Assembly (NCBI GenBank): GCA_051878935.1
Contig: JBJELB010000061.1
Location: forward strand, 1-44,396
Direction of reading: 5' to 3'
Length of the DNA: 44,396 nt
Origin: CANQDT01 sp051878935
GTDB lineage: Bacteria; Bacillota; Clostridia; Lachnospirales; Lachnospiraceae
Part shown: positions 1 to 8,966 of the stretch, piece after piece
How the letters are laid out: each line of letters begins with the position of its first letter
Position numbering within the stretch: the stretch's first letter is position 1
Program-made: the position numbers and the translations under genes
The notes under the pieces: model-generated
The model's database searches: none
Told to the model about the DNA's origin: nothing
The model's input: the letters and a program-made list of their open reading frames with translations, nothing else

Positions 1-1
1 A

Positions 2-883
2 TTGATGTCGGCTTTCGGAAGAGCATACCATACTCAAAATGCAGAAAATCCTATTTTTGTCGATACAAAAGTACGGGAACTGATGACCGACGAAGAGTAC
101 AGCATGATTGCCCATTATATTCTTAGTGGGATAGATTTCTTTGCACCTGACAAAAAAGACAGTTTTGCAAACAGCGAGGAGACACTTCAATATTTGATTA
201 ATACACAGATTGCGCCTACTCCCCTTGCTCGTGCCGCATTTTGTGAGGATGCGTTGAAAAAATCGGTGCAAACAGGCACGGAACAATACGTGATACTCGG
301 TTCAGGATTAGATACGTTTGCGTTTCGCGAACAGGAGTTTTTAAAAAGATATGAAGTATTTGAACTGGACCATCCGCTGACACAGAAGGACAAAAAGGAA
401 AGAATAAAACGAGCGGGATGGATTTTGCCTGATAAATTGCATTTTGTTCCAATCGATTTTACGAAGGATGACATTGGTGAAAAACTCATTGAGTCAGGTT
501 TCAAGCCTGAAAAAAAGACTTTTTTCTCCTGGCTCGGTGTCAGTATGTATCTTGACCGAGATTCAATTGAAACTATGCTTCGAAATCTTTCCTCCTTGGA
601 CACAGACGACTCTGATCTGATATTCGATTATGCAGATGACAGCCTGTTCCAGGCTGAGGAGAGACGGGTACAGAATATGCTTGCCATGGCGAAAGCCGGT
701 GGCGAGGAAATGAAGTCTGGCCTCGACCAAATGAGTTTAGAACAGATGCTGTCAACACATCACTTTTTGACATACGAACATTTAAGTTGTAGGGAGATTC
801 AGAACCGTTTCTTCTCCGAAAGGAATGATTGGCTGTCAGCTTTTGAGCATATTAATTATGTACATGCAGTTTTAAAGAAATGA
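2..883 (+). CDS. Class I SAM-dependent methyltransferase, LCM type (5' end probably cut)
   Basis: The protein resembles the leucine carboxyl methyltransferase-like (LCM) family of class I SAM-dependent methyltransferases. The SAM-binding glycine motif is visible as YVILGSGLDTFAFR near residue 96, followed by the acidic residues FELDHP typical of motif II and the FSWLGVSMYL segment (about residues 174-183) seen in this family. The frame is open from the first bases of the window. A TTG at 2 and an ATG at 5 are possible starts, but no ribosome binding site can be seen and family members usually have some 20 more N-terminal residues, so the true start probably lies upstream. The substrate cannot be told from sequence; relatives methylate diverse small molecules. 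No operon partner is visible. Confidence 0.8.
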   Translation: MMSAFGRAYHTQNAENPIFVDTKVRELMTDEEYSMIAHYILSGIDFFAPDKKDSFANSEETLQYLINTQIAPTPLARAAFCEDALKKSVQTGTEQYVILGSGLDTFAFREQEFLKRYEVFELDHPLTQKDKKERIKRAGWILPDKLHFVPIDFTKDDIGEKLIESGFKPEKKTFFSWLGVSMYLDRDSIETMLRNLSSLDTDDSDLIFDYADDSLFQAEERRVQNMLAMAKAGGEEMKSGLDQMSLEQMLSTHHFLTYEHLSCREIQNRFFSERNDWLSAFEHINYVHAVLKK

Positions 884-920
884 ACATAAGCACTGATTGC
901 AGAATACAGAAATGTGCATG

Positions 921-965
921 AAAACGGGGCAATTCAATTGAATATCAATCTCTAAAACGGGGCAA
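921..965. repeat. 12-bp direct repeats flanking a palindrome
   Basis: AAAACGGGGCAA occurs at 921-932 and again at 954-965. Between them lies the perfect palindrome ATTCAATTGAAT (932-943). The group sits just upstream of the broken ATPase gene. It may be a regulatory site or a scar of a small rearrangement; nothing in the sequence decides between these. Confidence 0.4.
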
Positions 966-998
966 ATAATGTATTGCATAGTTTGGAGGTGTAAATTC

Positions 999-2062
999 AT
1001 GTATAGAAAAGATTCCGTTACTGTTGGAGAATGGATTAGAAATTCGAATAAGGCACTATTGGTGACTGGAGCAAGACAGACAGGAAAAACCTGGCTAATA
1101 AGAGATGAGATTGAAAAGAGTAGATATACTAAGTTTGAAGTAAACTTTATTGATCAGCCGGATATGATTACATACTTAAACGCAGAAATGAGTGCGTTAG
1201 ATATGCTAAAAGAGAAATTTGAAACGAGAAGACCTGTGGATGAATTTATACATCAGAAGCTTTTGTCTCTGTTTTTTGTATATCTCATTGTTGGAGGAAT
1301 GCCGGATGCCGTAAAAACTTATATTGAAACCAAAGATATTCGAGAGGTTGATAAAGTTCAACGTGACATAATAACACTCTACAAAGAGATTTTTTCTCAA
1401 TATGAACTTGAGAACAAAAAGCTTAGATTGAAATCTATATATGATATTATTCCCGCTGAACTGAATAAGCAGAATAAGAAATTTGTTTTAACATGCTAGA
1501 TAAAGAACTTAAGTTTGATAGGTATGAAAACAGCTTTTTGTGGCTAAAGGATGCAGGTGTGGCCTTACCGGTTTACAACGTAGATGCACCGGTTATCCCT
1601 CTTATGGCAAGCAGGAGTAGTAATGTATTCAGACTTTTTTCGAGTGATATTGGATTGCTTACGAGCGCATATCCGGCAGAAACAAAAATTGAATTGATTA
1701 ATAAAAATGGAGAAGTAAATAATGGGGCTCATTTTGAAAATTTTGTTGCACAGCAATTAACAGCTAATGGTTTTGAACCATATTTCTGTAAAAAGAAGAA
1801 TATAGGTGAGATGGATTTTGCGATAGAAATGAGTGGAAAAGTTGTTCCGATTGAAGTTAAGTCCGGAAAAGCATATAAATCGCACAAAGCTTTGGATAAT
1901 TCTATGGATGTGCCAGAGTATCATCTGGTGAAAGCGTATGTTTTTTCTGTCTCAAATGTTGAAACAGAAGGAACCGTGATATATCTCCCAATCTACATGT
2001 GCTATCTTTTGAAAGAAGAGATGGGGCAGATGATAGTAGATTTGGATATTGCCGGTTTGTAA
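999..2062 (+). pseudogene. Decayed AAA ATPase with DUF4143 domain
   Basis: The first part has the AAA_14-type P-loop, LVTGARQTGKTWLIRDE, about residues 23-39 from an ATG at 999 that follows GGAGGT at 985-990. The second part, from about 1493, has the nuclease-like C-terminus of DUF4143 ATPases (EMDFAIEMSGKVVPIEVKSG). Two lesions are visible. First, about 70 residues after the start the protein jumps from the early ATPase domain straight into the DUF4143 region (VGGMPDAVKTYIET), so Walker B and the sensor region are missing, which suggests an in-frame deletion near 1200. Second, the frame ends at a TAG at 1497-1499 and continues in another frame; adding one base to the GTTTTAAC run near 1485-1491 would restore reading as N-M-L-D-K. 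Intact relatives are about 400-450 residues. The function of this family is poorly known. Confidence 0.8.
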
Positions 2063-2176
2063 GATGGAGGCAGGATATTATCCGTAAGAGTGGGAAGTGT
2101 GAAAAAGGTGGTGTTTTTAAAGGACACCATCCCCTGTAAAGTCAGGTTAACAAAGACAGAAATGGAGGAAAAGATT

Positions 2177-2440
2177 ATGGATTGGATGGATTTTAACAAT
2201 GATGGAGAAGTGGATGCTGTAGAAGAATACATGGGAATGGAAATGCTTTGCAGCAGTAGAGAAGAACATGAGGCGTTGTTTGGTGATCCCGGAGATTTTG
2301 ACGATGACAGTTCAGACGATTTTGATGATGATTTGGATATAGCAGGATTAGACCGTGATGAGTTGGAATTTATGGATGAAGATGAAAGACGGGAGGCACT
2401 GGAGGATGCTGGATTAGATCCGGATGATTATGATTTCTAA
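2177..2440 (+). CDS. Small acidic protein with one EF-hand-like loop
   Basis: This is an 87-residue hypothetical protein. The start at ATG 2177 is chosen because GGAGG at 2164-2168 lies 8 nt upstream; an earlier in-frame start at 2090 has no such site. The N-terminal DFNNDGEVDAVEEY matches the 12-residue calcium loop of EF-hand or dockerin-like sequences. The rest is strongly acidic, with runs of Asp and Glu (residues about 40-87) and no signal peptide or membrane segment. The phrase DLDIAGL also occurs at the very end of the preceding broken ATPase; whether that reflects shared ancestry or chance is unclear. Calcium binding is an inference from one motif only. Confidence 0.6.
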   Translation: MDWMDFNNDGEVDAVEEYMGMEMLCSSREEHEALFGDPGDFDDDSSDDFDDDLDIAGLDRDELEFMDEDERREALEDAGLDPDDYDF

Positions 2441-2537
2441 TCGGAAAAAACGTGGACCACAGAGATTCGAACTCTACTTTGCGTAGGTGGTATGAATCCC
2501 GGTGTTGTTCTATAATCATTGTATGGAGGTAAAGAAG

Positions 2538-3209
2538 ATGAATCAATATGTTACAGGTGCGGTGATTAAAGAACTGCGGGAACGACACAAAATGACACAG
2601 CTACAATTAGCTGAAAAACTGGGAGTGAGTGATAAGACTGTTTCCAAGTGGGAGACAGCAAAAGGATATCCGGATATTACATTACTGGAACCGATAGCAG
2701 ATGCTTTTTCTGTATCGGTAACAGAACTGATATCAGGAAATACCGTTTTTAATGCAAATGTATCGGCCAATATGATGCAATCGCTATTTTATGTCTGCCC
2801 GGTGTGTGGCAATGCAATTCATAGCATAGGCGAGGCGGTAGTAACCTGTCATGGTGTACACTTAACTCCAGCCGTAGCAGAGGAAACAGATGAAAATCAC
2901 AAGATTTTCATTGAGAGAGTCGAAGATGAATTCTATGTACGCATTGATCACGATATGACAAAACAACATAATATTTCCTTTATTTCAGCACTATCTTCTG
3001 ATAGAATACAGATGGTAAAGCTCTATCCGGAAGGAAATGCGGAAGCAAGGTTTAAGATTAATGGAGTAAAGGAGTTTTATTTTTACTGTAATCGGGATGG
3101 ATTATTTCATATCCATGTAGTCAAAGGAATCTATGATACTGATATAACACATGATGATATAGAGGAAAGAAGAGAGCTGGAAAGAACAGCCGCCATTCTG
3201 CTTGGGTAG
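2538..3209 (+). CDS. XRE regulator fused to a desulfoferrodoxin-like domain
   Basis: Residues 1-65 form a Cro/C1-type helix-turn-helix (MTQLQLAEKLGVSDKTVSKWE). From about residue 85 the protein resembles desulfoferrodoxin/superoxide reductase: a CPVCG knuckle (C87, C90) with C104-H105-G where a CCG is usual, then H121, the pair H138 and H144 in HDMTKQHNISFI (compare HPMxxxHYIxWI), and C184 in CNRDG where superoxide reductases have CNxHG. The expected last His ligand is thus Asp187. A redox- or iron-sensing regulator is a reasonable inference. The start ATG 2538 follows GGAGGT at 2525-2530. A TATAAT at 2511-2516 is the only visible promoter-like sequence and has no good -35 box. The 223-residue length suits an intact two-domain protein. 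Confidence 0.85.
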   Translation: MNQYVTGAVIKELRERHKMTQLQLAEKLGVSDKTVSKWETAKGYPDITLLEPIADAFSVSVTELISGNTVFNANVSANMMQSLFYVCPVCGNAIHSIGEAVVTCHGVHLTPAVAEETDENHKIFIERVEDEFYVRIDHDMTKQHNISFISALSSDRIQMVKLYPEGNAEARFKINGVKEFYFYCNRDGLFHIHVVKGIYDTDITHDDIEERRELERTAAILLG

Positions 3210-3228
3210 TAAGAATGATTAAAAGAAA

Positions 3229-3260
3229 AAATAGCTATGGGAGTAAGCCCATAGCTATTT
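3229..3260 (-). terminator. Rho-independent terminator of the lyase gene
   Basis: A perfect 13-bp stem (3229-3241 with 3248-3260, AAATAGCTATGGG and its complement) encloses the 6-nt loop AGTAAG. On the minus strand it is followed by a T-rich run (complement of AAAAGAAAAA at 3221-3230), directly after the lyase stop. It may also end transcription of the XRE gene, although the T tract on the plus side is weak. Confidence 0.85.
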
Positions 3261-3264
3261 AAAT

Positions 3265-6200
3265 TTAGCTAAACTGTAGTCTCAATAAATTAGTACTGGC
3301 ATCAGAATCAGCACCCTTATATACAACATAAATCATATAATTGCCTGTTACTGTGCCGCCTGTTTTCCCCTCTGTGTCATAGATGTTATTGACCAATGAT
3401 GTTGTCTTAAATTTCGATATACTTCCTGTATTATCCAAACTAATTGTTGCAAGCTTTGTTCCACGTTTTCCATTATTGGCGCCGCCACTGCTATATGCTT
3501 CCGGTTGGCCATATAATGATCCGGTGTAATTACTTGCCCATATTTCTAATGTTCCCTTGTTCGTACTTGCATATTCTACATTTACTTTCGTAATATTTTC
3601 AAGCATCGTATATGGGAATGCTGCAATTGCATTGGTACCTTTTAGACGAAGTTTGGAATAATCTCTTGACGCACCTGCTATAAATGCGGTTGCATATTCA
3701 CCATAGATAGGATTTGTACTACTCAAACGGTAGGATAAATTTTTCTTAATGATCGTAGGTGTATTATTTAATATCTGTACATTTTTTTCATAATCATCTT
3801 TACGTTCTTCCGTCGAATACAAAAGAGCCGCGTAACCGGGACTATCATATGCATAGCGATCCCATGCATAATATGGATGATTACAATATTTTGACAGATA
3901 TGTATCATCATTTACATTTGCATTTGAAGCAAATTTATAATAATTATATACAGCAGCAAAATTATTCTCAATCAACTTACCTCTGTCATAGGTTGTAATC
4001 CCTTTGGAACTGTGATGATCCCAAGGAAATGTTGTCTCATATACGGCTTCGTCATAACCTAAATTATAACGTGCAGCAAATTCTGCTGCTTTTAATAACA
4101 AACGGTTGTGACATTCATACAGACTATTATCTCCTTGTGACCATGCAATCTGTGCAACCGTAATAAAAGAAGCCAGATTTACATTCGCATGTGCATAATC
4201 ACGGTCACTCTCCTTGCATTGTCCGGTCGTACTATTATAATTAAATTTTAAACTATATCCGTTGGCACCCTTACTCTTATCCGGTTTCTTTTTGCTACCC
4301 GTATAATCTGCACTACAATCGAGTACATAATCACTCTTAACCAGGTTATAAAGCCATTCATCTTCTGCAAAGACTGCGTAGGCCATGGAGCCCTCGCGAA
4401 GAATCGCTGCATGACCATGGTTGATGTTGTCCATATCATAATCAGCAAGGGCTGAATGGTTGCTGAGTAGTTGATAGATACTAACCGCACATCCATTGTT
4501 GCATCTCTTAAACATCTGAATTAAGCTATTGCTATCTGTTGCTCTCCATCCGGAATAATAATGTCTCAAAATCTCTGCTGCTGAACAGAATTTAAGTGCA
4601 ATGACACCTGAATCGATATTCGTATTGTAGACACTATTCGCATCTCCGGCCACACCTATTCCATTAAAAATAGACGCATATTTCATCATAATTTCTCTTG
4701 ATTTAGCTGCGTAACTCACATCATCTGTTAAATAATACATCAACGCCAAATCATATGCCTTTGTTGCTGCCAAACGTACCTGATTGTATCCTCCGCAAGT
4801 CTCATTAGAAATCGATGTTACATCATATTTTGATACATCAATTGTACCATATGATTTTACAGTGCTTTGTAATTCTAAATAGGTACTATACCATGGTTCT
4901 ACCTGATCCTTAACCATCTGTTTCATCGTTAGCATATCCTGCTCTGTATATAAGATACCCGGGTGTTGGAATGCCATTGTTTCCGGAACAATCTTTCCAA
5001 CTCCATGAAGCTCTAATTCTGATAATTGATCCCATGAATGCACCCATGAGTCCAAAAATCTATCTGATCCCCCAATTAATAAATAACGATAATTGGAATC
5101 AAATGTAACCTCCTTCGAAGCTCCTGCAGCAATGGTACTTGTTCCAAAAGAAGCAAGCTTGGTCCAGTCAGATTCAGACTTTGATAACTGATTACCGCCA
5201 TATATGGCCCAATTACCCGTAACCTTCGCACCTGATTTCATGGTCAGGGTAGCTCCTTTGATTGAAACAGTATCCGTTCCCATATCTAAATAGAGATAAG
5301 TATCTTTTCCAACACTCATACTTGTGTTTGTATTACCATCAAACAAGTTTTCGGTTGCCTTGTGAATTGAAGCCGTCGTTGCTGATTTTGTTGCCCATTG
5401 TGTCGCATTAGATCCTTCTGCTGCCCATCCATAATAGCCGGTACGGATTCCTTTTGCGTTGGAATATGTAAGATCAATTTCTGAAAACTGGTCCCAACAA
5501 CGCACCCAACAATCAAACATCTTATCAGAACCACCAATTAAAAGAAAACGATGATTTCCGTCCAAGGTAAGATTGACAGTATCACCTGCTTTTACCGTAT
5601 CCTTGCCAAATGATGCTAATCTTACCCATTTAGAGGTGTCTGTTGTCAACGAATCGCCTTCCCAAATTGCCCAATTTCCTGTGATGGCGGCACCAGTTTT
5701 TGCTGTGAAAGAAAGGTTGATTACATCTTTATAATCTGCACCTAAATCCATATAAAGATAATTGTCTTTCTTCGCACTAATCCCTGTTGATGTGTTCTTA
5801 TCGAACAGAGTTCGCAAGGAAGCTGTAGCCTGTATGATTCTATCTTCACTTGTCGTAAATTCACAGCGATTATTGCCATTTGAACTCCAACCGTAATGTC
5901 CACAACGCACATCTGCATATTGAATCGTGATTTCAGAAAAATAAATCCAAGTCTTTACCCATGAATTAAACATCTTATCTGCACCACCGATTAAGATGTA
6001 ACGATATTGATCTGAAAAATTGATTGTCATACTTTTGCCAGACTGTAATGTAGATGAACTACATGTTTGAAGTGTTGTCCAATCTGATGGTGACGTTGAC
6101 AGTGTATTGCCGCCATAAACTGCCCAGTTACCATTGATAGAGGCACCATTTTTCATGGTTAAGGTAACTCCTGTCGCATTACCTGCATTCTCGCCTAAAT

Positions 6201-6477
6201 CAATGTATAAATATACATCTGAATTCTTGGATACAATACTACCCGTATCACCGTCAAACAATGCTTTTGTTTCTTCGGTTGCTACCTTAACTTTTTCTTC
6301 ACTTGTTGTAAATTCGCAGCGGTTATTCCCGTTTGCTTTCCATCCGTAATACCCGCATGATACATTTCCGTATCTTTGAATCGTTGCGGATGCTTTCGTA
6401 ACCAGTAACCCCAATAGCAGTATCATAAACGGTATGGTTATGAATACTTTCCTTATACAATTTTGCTTTCCCTTCAT
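3265..6477 (-). CDS. Secreted alginate-lyase-like enzyme with three tandem discoidin-like repeats
   Basis: This 1070-residue secreted protein begins with a signal peptide (residues 1-31, hydrophobic core FITIPFMILLLGLLV, cleavage near ASA). Three tandem repeats of about 150 residues follow, opening with G(Y/H)YGW at about 42, 193 and 347 and ending in (Y/F)(I/L)LIGG(A/S)D(K/R)-type cores; they look like F5/8-type C or related carbohydrate-binding modules. From about residue 505 (FQHPGILYTEQDM) the sequence resembles the alpha/alpha-toroid alginate-lyase superfamily, with NHGH at 686-689 as the likely catalytic Asn-His. The last 140 residues look like a CBM6-type domain. There is no LPXTG or dockerin, so it is probably released. 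The ATG at 6477 is preferred over an upstream TTG without a ribosome site. The divergent sensor-regulator pair may control it. The exact polymer cleaved cannot be told. Confidence 0.8.
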   Translation of the reverse strand: MKGKQNCIRKVFITIPFMILLLGLLVTKASATIQRYGNVSCGYYGWKANGNNRCEFTTSEEKVKVATEETKALFDGDTGSIVSKNSDVYLYIDLGENAGNATGVTLTMKNGASINGNWAVYGGNTLSTSPSDWTTLQTCSSSTLQSGKSMTINFSDQYRYILIGGADKMFNSWVKTWIYFSEITIQYADVRCGHYGWSSNGNNRCEFTTSEDRIIQATASLRTLFDKNTSTGISAKKDNYLYMDLGADYKDVINLSFTAKTGAAITGNWAIWEGDSLTTDTSKWVRLASFGKDTVKAGDTVNLTLDGNHRFLLIGGSDKMFDCWVRCWDQFSEIDLTYSNAKGIRTGYYGWAAEGSNATQWATKSATTASIHKATENLFDGNTNTSMSVGKDTYLYLDMGTDTVSIKGATLTMKSGAKVTGNWAIYGGNQLSKSESDWTKLASFGTSTIAAGASKEVTFDSNYRYLLIGGSDRFLDSWVHSWDQLSELELHGVGKIVPETMAFQHPGILYTEQDMLTMKQMVKDQVEPWYSTYLELQSTVKSYGTIDVSKYDVTSISNETCGGYNQVRLAATKAYDLALMYYLTDDVSYAAKSREIMMKYASIFNGIGVAGDANSVYNTNIDSGVIALKFCSAAEILRHYYSGWRATDSNSLIQMFKRCNNGCAVSIYQLLSNHSALADYDMDNINHGHAAILREGSMAYAVFAEDEWLYNLVKSDYVLDCSADYTGSKKKPDKSKGANGYSLKFNYNSTTGQCKESDRDYAHANVNLASFITVAQIAWSQGDNSLYECHNRLLLKAAEFAARYNLGYDEAVYETTFPWDHHSSKGITTYDRGKLIENNFAAVYNYYKFASNANVNDDTYLSKYCNHPYYAWDRYAYDSPGYAALLYSTEERKDDYEKNVQILNNTPTIIKKNLSYRLSSTNPIYGEYATAFIAGASRDYSKLRLKGTNAIAAFPYTMLENITKVNVEYASTNKGTLEIWASNYTGSLYGQPEAYSSGGANNGKRGTKLATISLDNTGSISKFKTTSLVNNIYDTEGKTGGTVTGNYMIYVVYKGADSDASTNLLRLQFS

Positions 6478-6590
6478 TTTCTTTTCCCTTCCCTTAAAAG
6501 ATATGATATTTCCTTGTTGGTTGTGATATTTATACAAATATTAAGACGGTGCAGTTCCTATATCTATGCAAATTACACAACACAGCTTGA

Positions 6591-6619
6591 ATTATATCAT
6601 TCTATGATTGTATATTCAA
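6591..6619 (-). promoter_or_regulatory. Sigma-A-type promoter of the lyase gene
   Basis: Read on the minus strand: TTGAAT (6619-6614), 17-nt spacer, TATAAT (6596-6591). The inverted repeat CTTGAAT/ATTCAAG overlaps both boxes, so a regulator bound there would block or remodel the promoter. Confidence 0.65.
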
Positions 6620-6771
6620 GAATATTTCCTTTTACACATACTATCTGCATTGGCAATGTCTACGAGAGAAAAGACAGCAGGAACAGAGATCATTGATGTT
6701 CATATTGGCAGTTCTAGGTTCCGAGGGGAAATCTGTCTATAAAATTGACACAACCACCTACATAATTTCTC

Positions 6772-6800
6772 TGTTTTGAAAGTGATATATCTGATATAAT
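6772..6800 (+). promoter_or_regulatory. Extended -10 promoter of the kinase-regulator operon
   Basis: TGATATAAT at 6792-6800 is an extended -10 element. The -35 position 17 nt upstream reads TGTTTT (6772-6777), which is weak. AAGGAGA follows at 6812-6818, so the leader would be only about 25 nt. Confidence 0.5.
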
Positions 6801-6830
6801 ATCTTTAAATTAAGGAGATGAGAAATACAT

Positions 6831-8135
6831 ATGTTGCGAATGGAAATTGCTTTGTTTTTTGTATTGGCCTTTGTTGCCTATGTCTATTTTTCAGCAGGGA
6901 GAAAGAATACGTTGCTGCATAAGACTTTTTCTGCCCTGCTGATTACGATGTTGGTTCATCTGGTATTTGACGCTGCCACGATTTATACCGTCAATCATTT
7001 GGAAACAATACCCGTAGCCCTGAATGATGTTCTGCACCGGATATTTATTGGAACACTGGTGGTATGTGTGTATTTGTTTTATCAGTATATTGCCGTTTTG
7101 GTTGAGGAAGAAACCGGAAAACCACGGCGACTGGATATACCAGCAAAAGTGTTTTTGGTGATTGCTGAATGTGGCGTCATTTTGTTGCCGGTTCATTACG
7201 CGGTAACGCCCGGTGGAAATTACTCAGATGGTATCCATGCCAATGTATGCTATGTTACCATGGCATTTTATCTGTTTTTATGTGTGTGGCTAGTTCTGCG
7301 TAATTGGAATCAGATTGACAAAAAAAAGAAGTTTGCGATTGGAGCTGCGCTCGTGATTGAACTGATTGTTTCCATTCTCCAGGGACTACATCCAACATGG
7401 CTGATCAGTGGTATGGGATTGACTCTTATGACCATGTCCTTTTATCTGACATTAGAAAACCCGGATATTTTGAGAGCGGAATTAACAGAGCAGAAGATGT
7501 CCATGTTGTACCTGAAAAGTCAGGTCAATCCGCACTTTTTGTATAACACACTGGATACGATTCGTATTCAGGCCCAGTTAGATGGAAACAAAAAGGTAGC
7601 CGATTTATTAATGCAGCTGGTGGATTTTTTTCGACTCAGTGTGAAGGTGGATCGCTCTATGGTTACACTGGATGATGAGATGGAACTGCTGGAAGCATAT
7701 ATGTCTCTGATGTGCTATCGTTATCCGGATCTGCAGTGTGAATACGACGTGGATCCGGATTTGGGAGGGATGCAGGTACCTAATTTCATTTTACAGCCTA
7801 TCGTGGAGAATAGTCTTCTTCATGGATTGAAGAATATGGGATATCGGGGTAAGGTGTGTATCTTGGCACAAAAAGCGTCAGAGAAGTGGATGGAGATTCT
7901 GATTAGCGATACAGGCAGCGGGTTTGCTGAAGGGAAAAAAGCAGCGATTGATCAAATGCTTCTGAATTATGCGAAACAGCCGGTGCGACTGGAGGGAAGC
8001 AGTATTGGCATTCTGAATGTCCAGAAACGCATTAAGCTGCTGTGTGGACGGGAATACGGACTCCGATATACAGAAAATCCTGCAGGCGGCGTAACGGCAC
8101 ATTTACTGTTGCCATTGAAGGAGGATGAACAATGA
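6831..8135 (+). CDS. LytS/YesM-type sensor histidine kinase with seven N-terminal membrane segments
   Basis: The first 210 residues hold about seven hydrophobic segments (roughly 4-22, 32-52, 70-91, 105-122, 138-156, 168-184, 190-207). The kinase core follows: the His_kinase box SQVNPHFLYNTLD with phosphoacceptor H235, the N-box LQPIVENSLLHG, and DTGSGF. There is no HAMP or large outer domain, so the signal probably binds within the membrane bundle. The ATG at 6831 lies 12 nt after AAGGAGA, slightly long but the only good choice. Its stop codon overlaps the ATG of the next gene (ATGA), so kinase and regulator are translationally coupled. The pair is divergent from the secreted lyase, which suggests control of that enzyme; this is inference from position. 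Confidence 0.88.
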   Translation: MLRMEIALFFVLAFVAYVYFSAGRKNTLLHKTFSALLITMLVHLVFDAATIYTVNHLETIPVALNDVLHRIFIGTLVVCVYLFYQYIAVLVEEETGKPRRLDIPAKVFLVIAECGVILLPVHYAVTPGGNYSDGIHANVCYVTMAFYLFLCVWLVLRNWNQIDKKKKFAIGAALVIELIVSILQGLHPTWLISGMGLTLMTMSFYLTLENPDILRAELTEQKMSMLYLKSQVNPHFLYNTLDTIRIQAQLDGNKKVADLLMQLVDFFRLSVKVDRSMVTLDDEMELLEAYMSLMCYRYPDLQCEYDVDPDLGGMQVPNFILQPIVENSLLHGLKNMGYRGKVCILAQKASEKWMEILISDTGSGFAEGKKAAIDQMLLNYAKQPVRLEGSSIGILNVQKRIKLLCGREYGLRYTENPAGGVTAHLLLPLKEDEQ

Positions 8136-8872
8136 GAAAACTGAGTGTGCTTTTAGTAGATGATGAAATTATGATTCGTGAAGGATTTAAACGGCTATTT
8201 GATTGGGAAGCCCATGACTGTGAAGTGGTAGGCGAGGCTGCCGACGGCATGGAGGCACTGAGTCAAATCGATACGCTTCGACCGGATATCGTCATTATGG
8301 ATATCAATATTCCAATTATGAATGGGCTGAAGGTAATTCAGCTAAGCCGAATCAAGCATCCGGGTACTGCCTTTGTGATAGTGTCAGGATATGATGATTT
8401 TTCCTATTGCAGGGAGGCACTCCGTCTGCAGATTACTGATTATATTCTAAAGCCTGTGAATTATGAGGAGTTTGGAAGTTGTATTGATAATCTGAAGATT
8501 TCTCTGTATGAAAGACGCGTATCATCTGTGCAGAAGACGGAGGAGCAGGAAGAGCGAACCATTACCGGTATCACCAGATATCTGCAGGAGCATCTTTCTG
8601 AGGAAATCAGTCTTGCTGTTCTGGCAGAGGAGTTTCATTTGAATCCACAGTATATCAGCCAGTTGTTTAAGAATGAAATCGGTGTGGGCTTTTTGGCTTA
8701 TCTGACCAATATCCGGATGGAAAAGGCGAAGAAACTGCTGCTTTCCACTCCACTTTCCGTAGCGGAAGTAGCGGAACAGTCCGGTTATGGGGATTACCGG
8801 GTATTTACGAAGGTATTTAAAAAATCAGAGGGCATTACACCGTCCCAGTATCGGCGGGATTTTCTGGTTTAA
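8132..8872 (+). CDS. Response regulator with AraC-type DNA-binding domain
   Basis: The N-terminal receiver domain (about 1-120) has the acidic pair D10-D11, the phosphoacceptor D57 in IVIMDINIP and the conserved Lys in ILKPV. The C-terminal 100 residues form an AraC/XylS double helix-turn-helix (LAVLAEEFHLNPQYISQLFKNE, then VAEVAEQSGYGDYRVFTKVFKK). The 246-residue length lacks the long linker of typical YesN proteins, so this is the compact type. It starts inside the stop codon of the kinase gene and has a GAAGGAGG-type ribosome site ahead. Targets are not proven; the divergent lyase is the first candidate. Confidence 0.9.
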   Translation: MRKLSVLLVDDEIMIREGFKRLFDWEAHDCEVVGEAADGMEALSQIDTLRPDIVIMDINIPIMNGLKVIQLSRIKHPGTAFVIVSGYDDFSYCREALRLQITDYILKPVNYEEFGSCIDNLKISLYERRVSSVQKTEEQEERTITGITRYLQEHLSEEISLAVLAEEFHLNPQYISQLFKNEIGVGFLAYLTNIRMEKAKKLLLSTPLSVAEVAEQSGYGDYRVFTKVFKKSEGITPSQYRRDFLV

Positions 8873-8902
8873 GTTTTGTGTTGACTCCAATCAAAGGCTA
8901 AG

Positions 8903-8966
8903 AAAGAGCCGGGCAATCACTTTAAACAAAACCAGGAACCATGTGTGTCAATTCGACCGGCTTTTT
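8903..8966. terminator. Possible hairpin terminator between convergent genes
   Basis: AAAGAGCCGG (8903-8912) can pair with CCGGCTTTTT (8957-8966) with one G-T pair, followed on the plus strand by further T residues. The loop of 44 nt is unusually long and the right arm lies inside the 3' end of the leftward Crp gene, so the call is tentative. Confidence 0.35.

Larger units (their letters stand above)
6478..6830. other. Divergent intergenic region between lyase and kinase
   Basis: These 353 bases contain no gene. They hold a leftward promoter for the lyase (6591-6619), an imperfect inverted repeat (CTTGAAT at 6586-6592 and ATTCAAG at 6614-6620) covering that promoter, an isolated TTGACA at 6745-6750 without a matching -10, and a rightward extended -10 promoter near 6792-6800. 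The leader of the lyase transcript would be about 105 nt. Confidence 0.6.

Noticed and set aside
187..603. Minus-strand open frame of 138 codons
   Set aside because: It is antisense to the methyltransferase, which has clear motifs; the shadow has none.
2441..2500. tRNA-like T arm on the minus strand (GAG-TTCGAAT-CTC followed by a T run)
   Set aside because: The T-arm and a T tract can be seen, but no matching anticodon arm, D arm or 5' acceptor strand is present, so I treat it as chance or an unprovable fragment.
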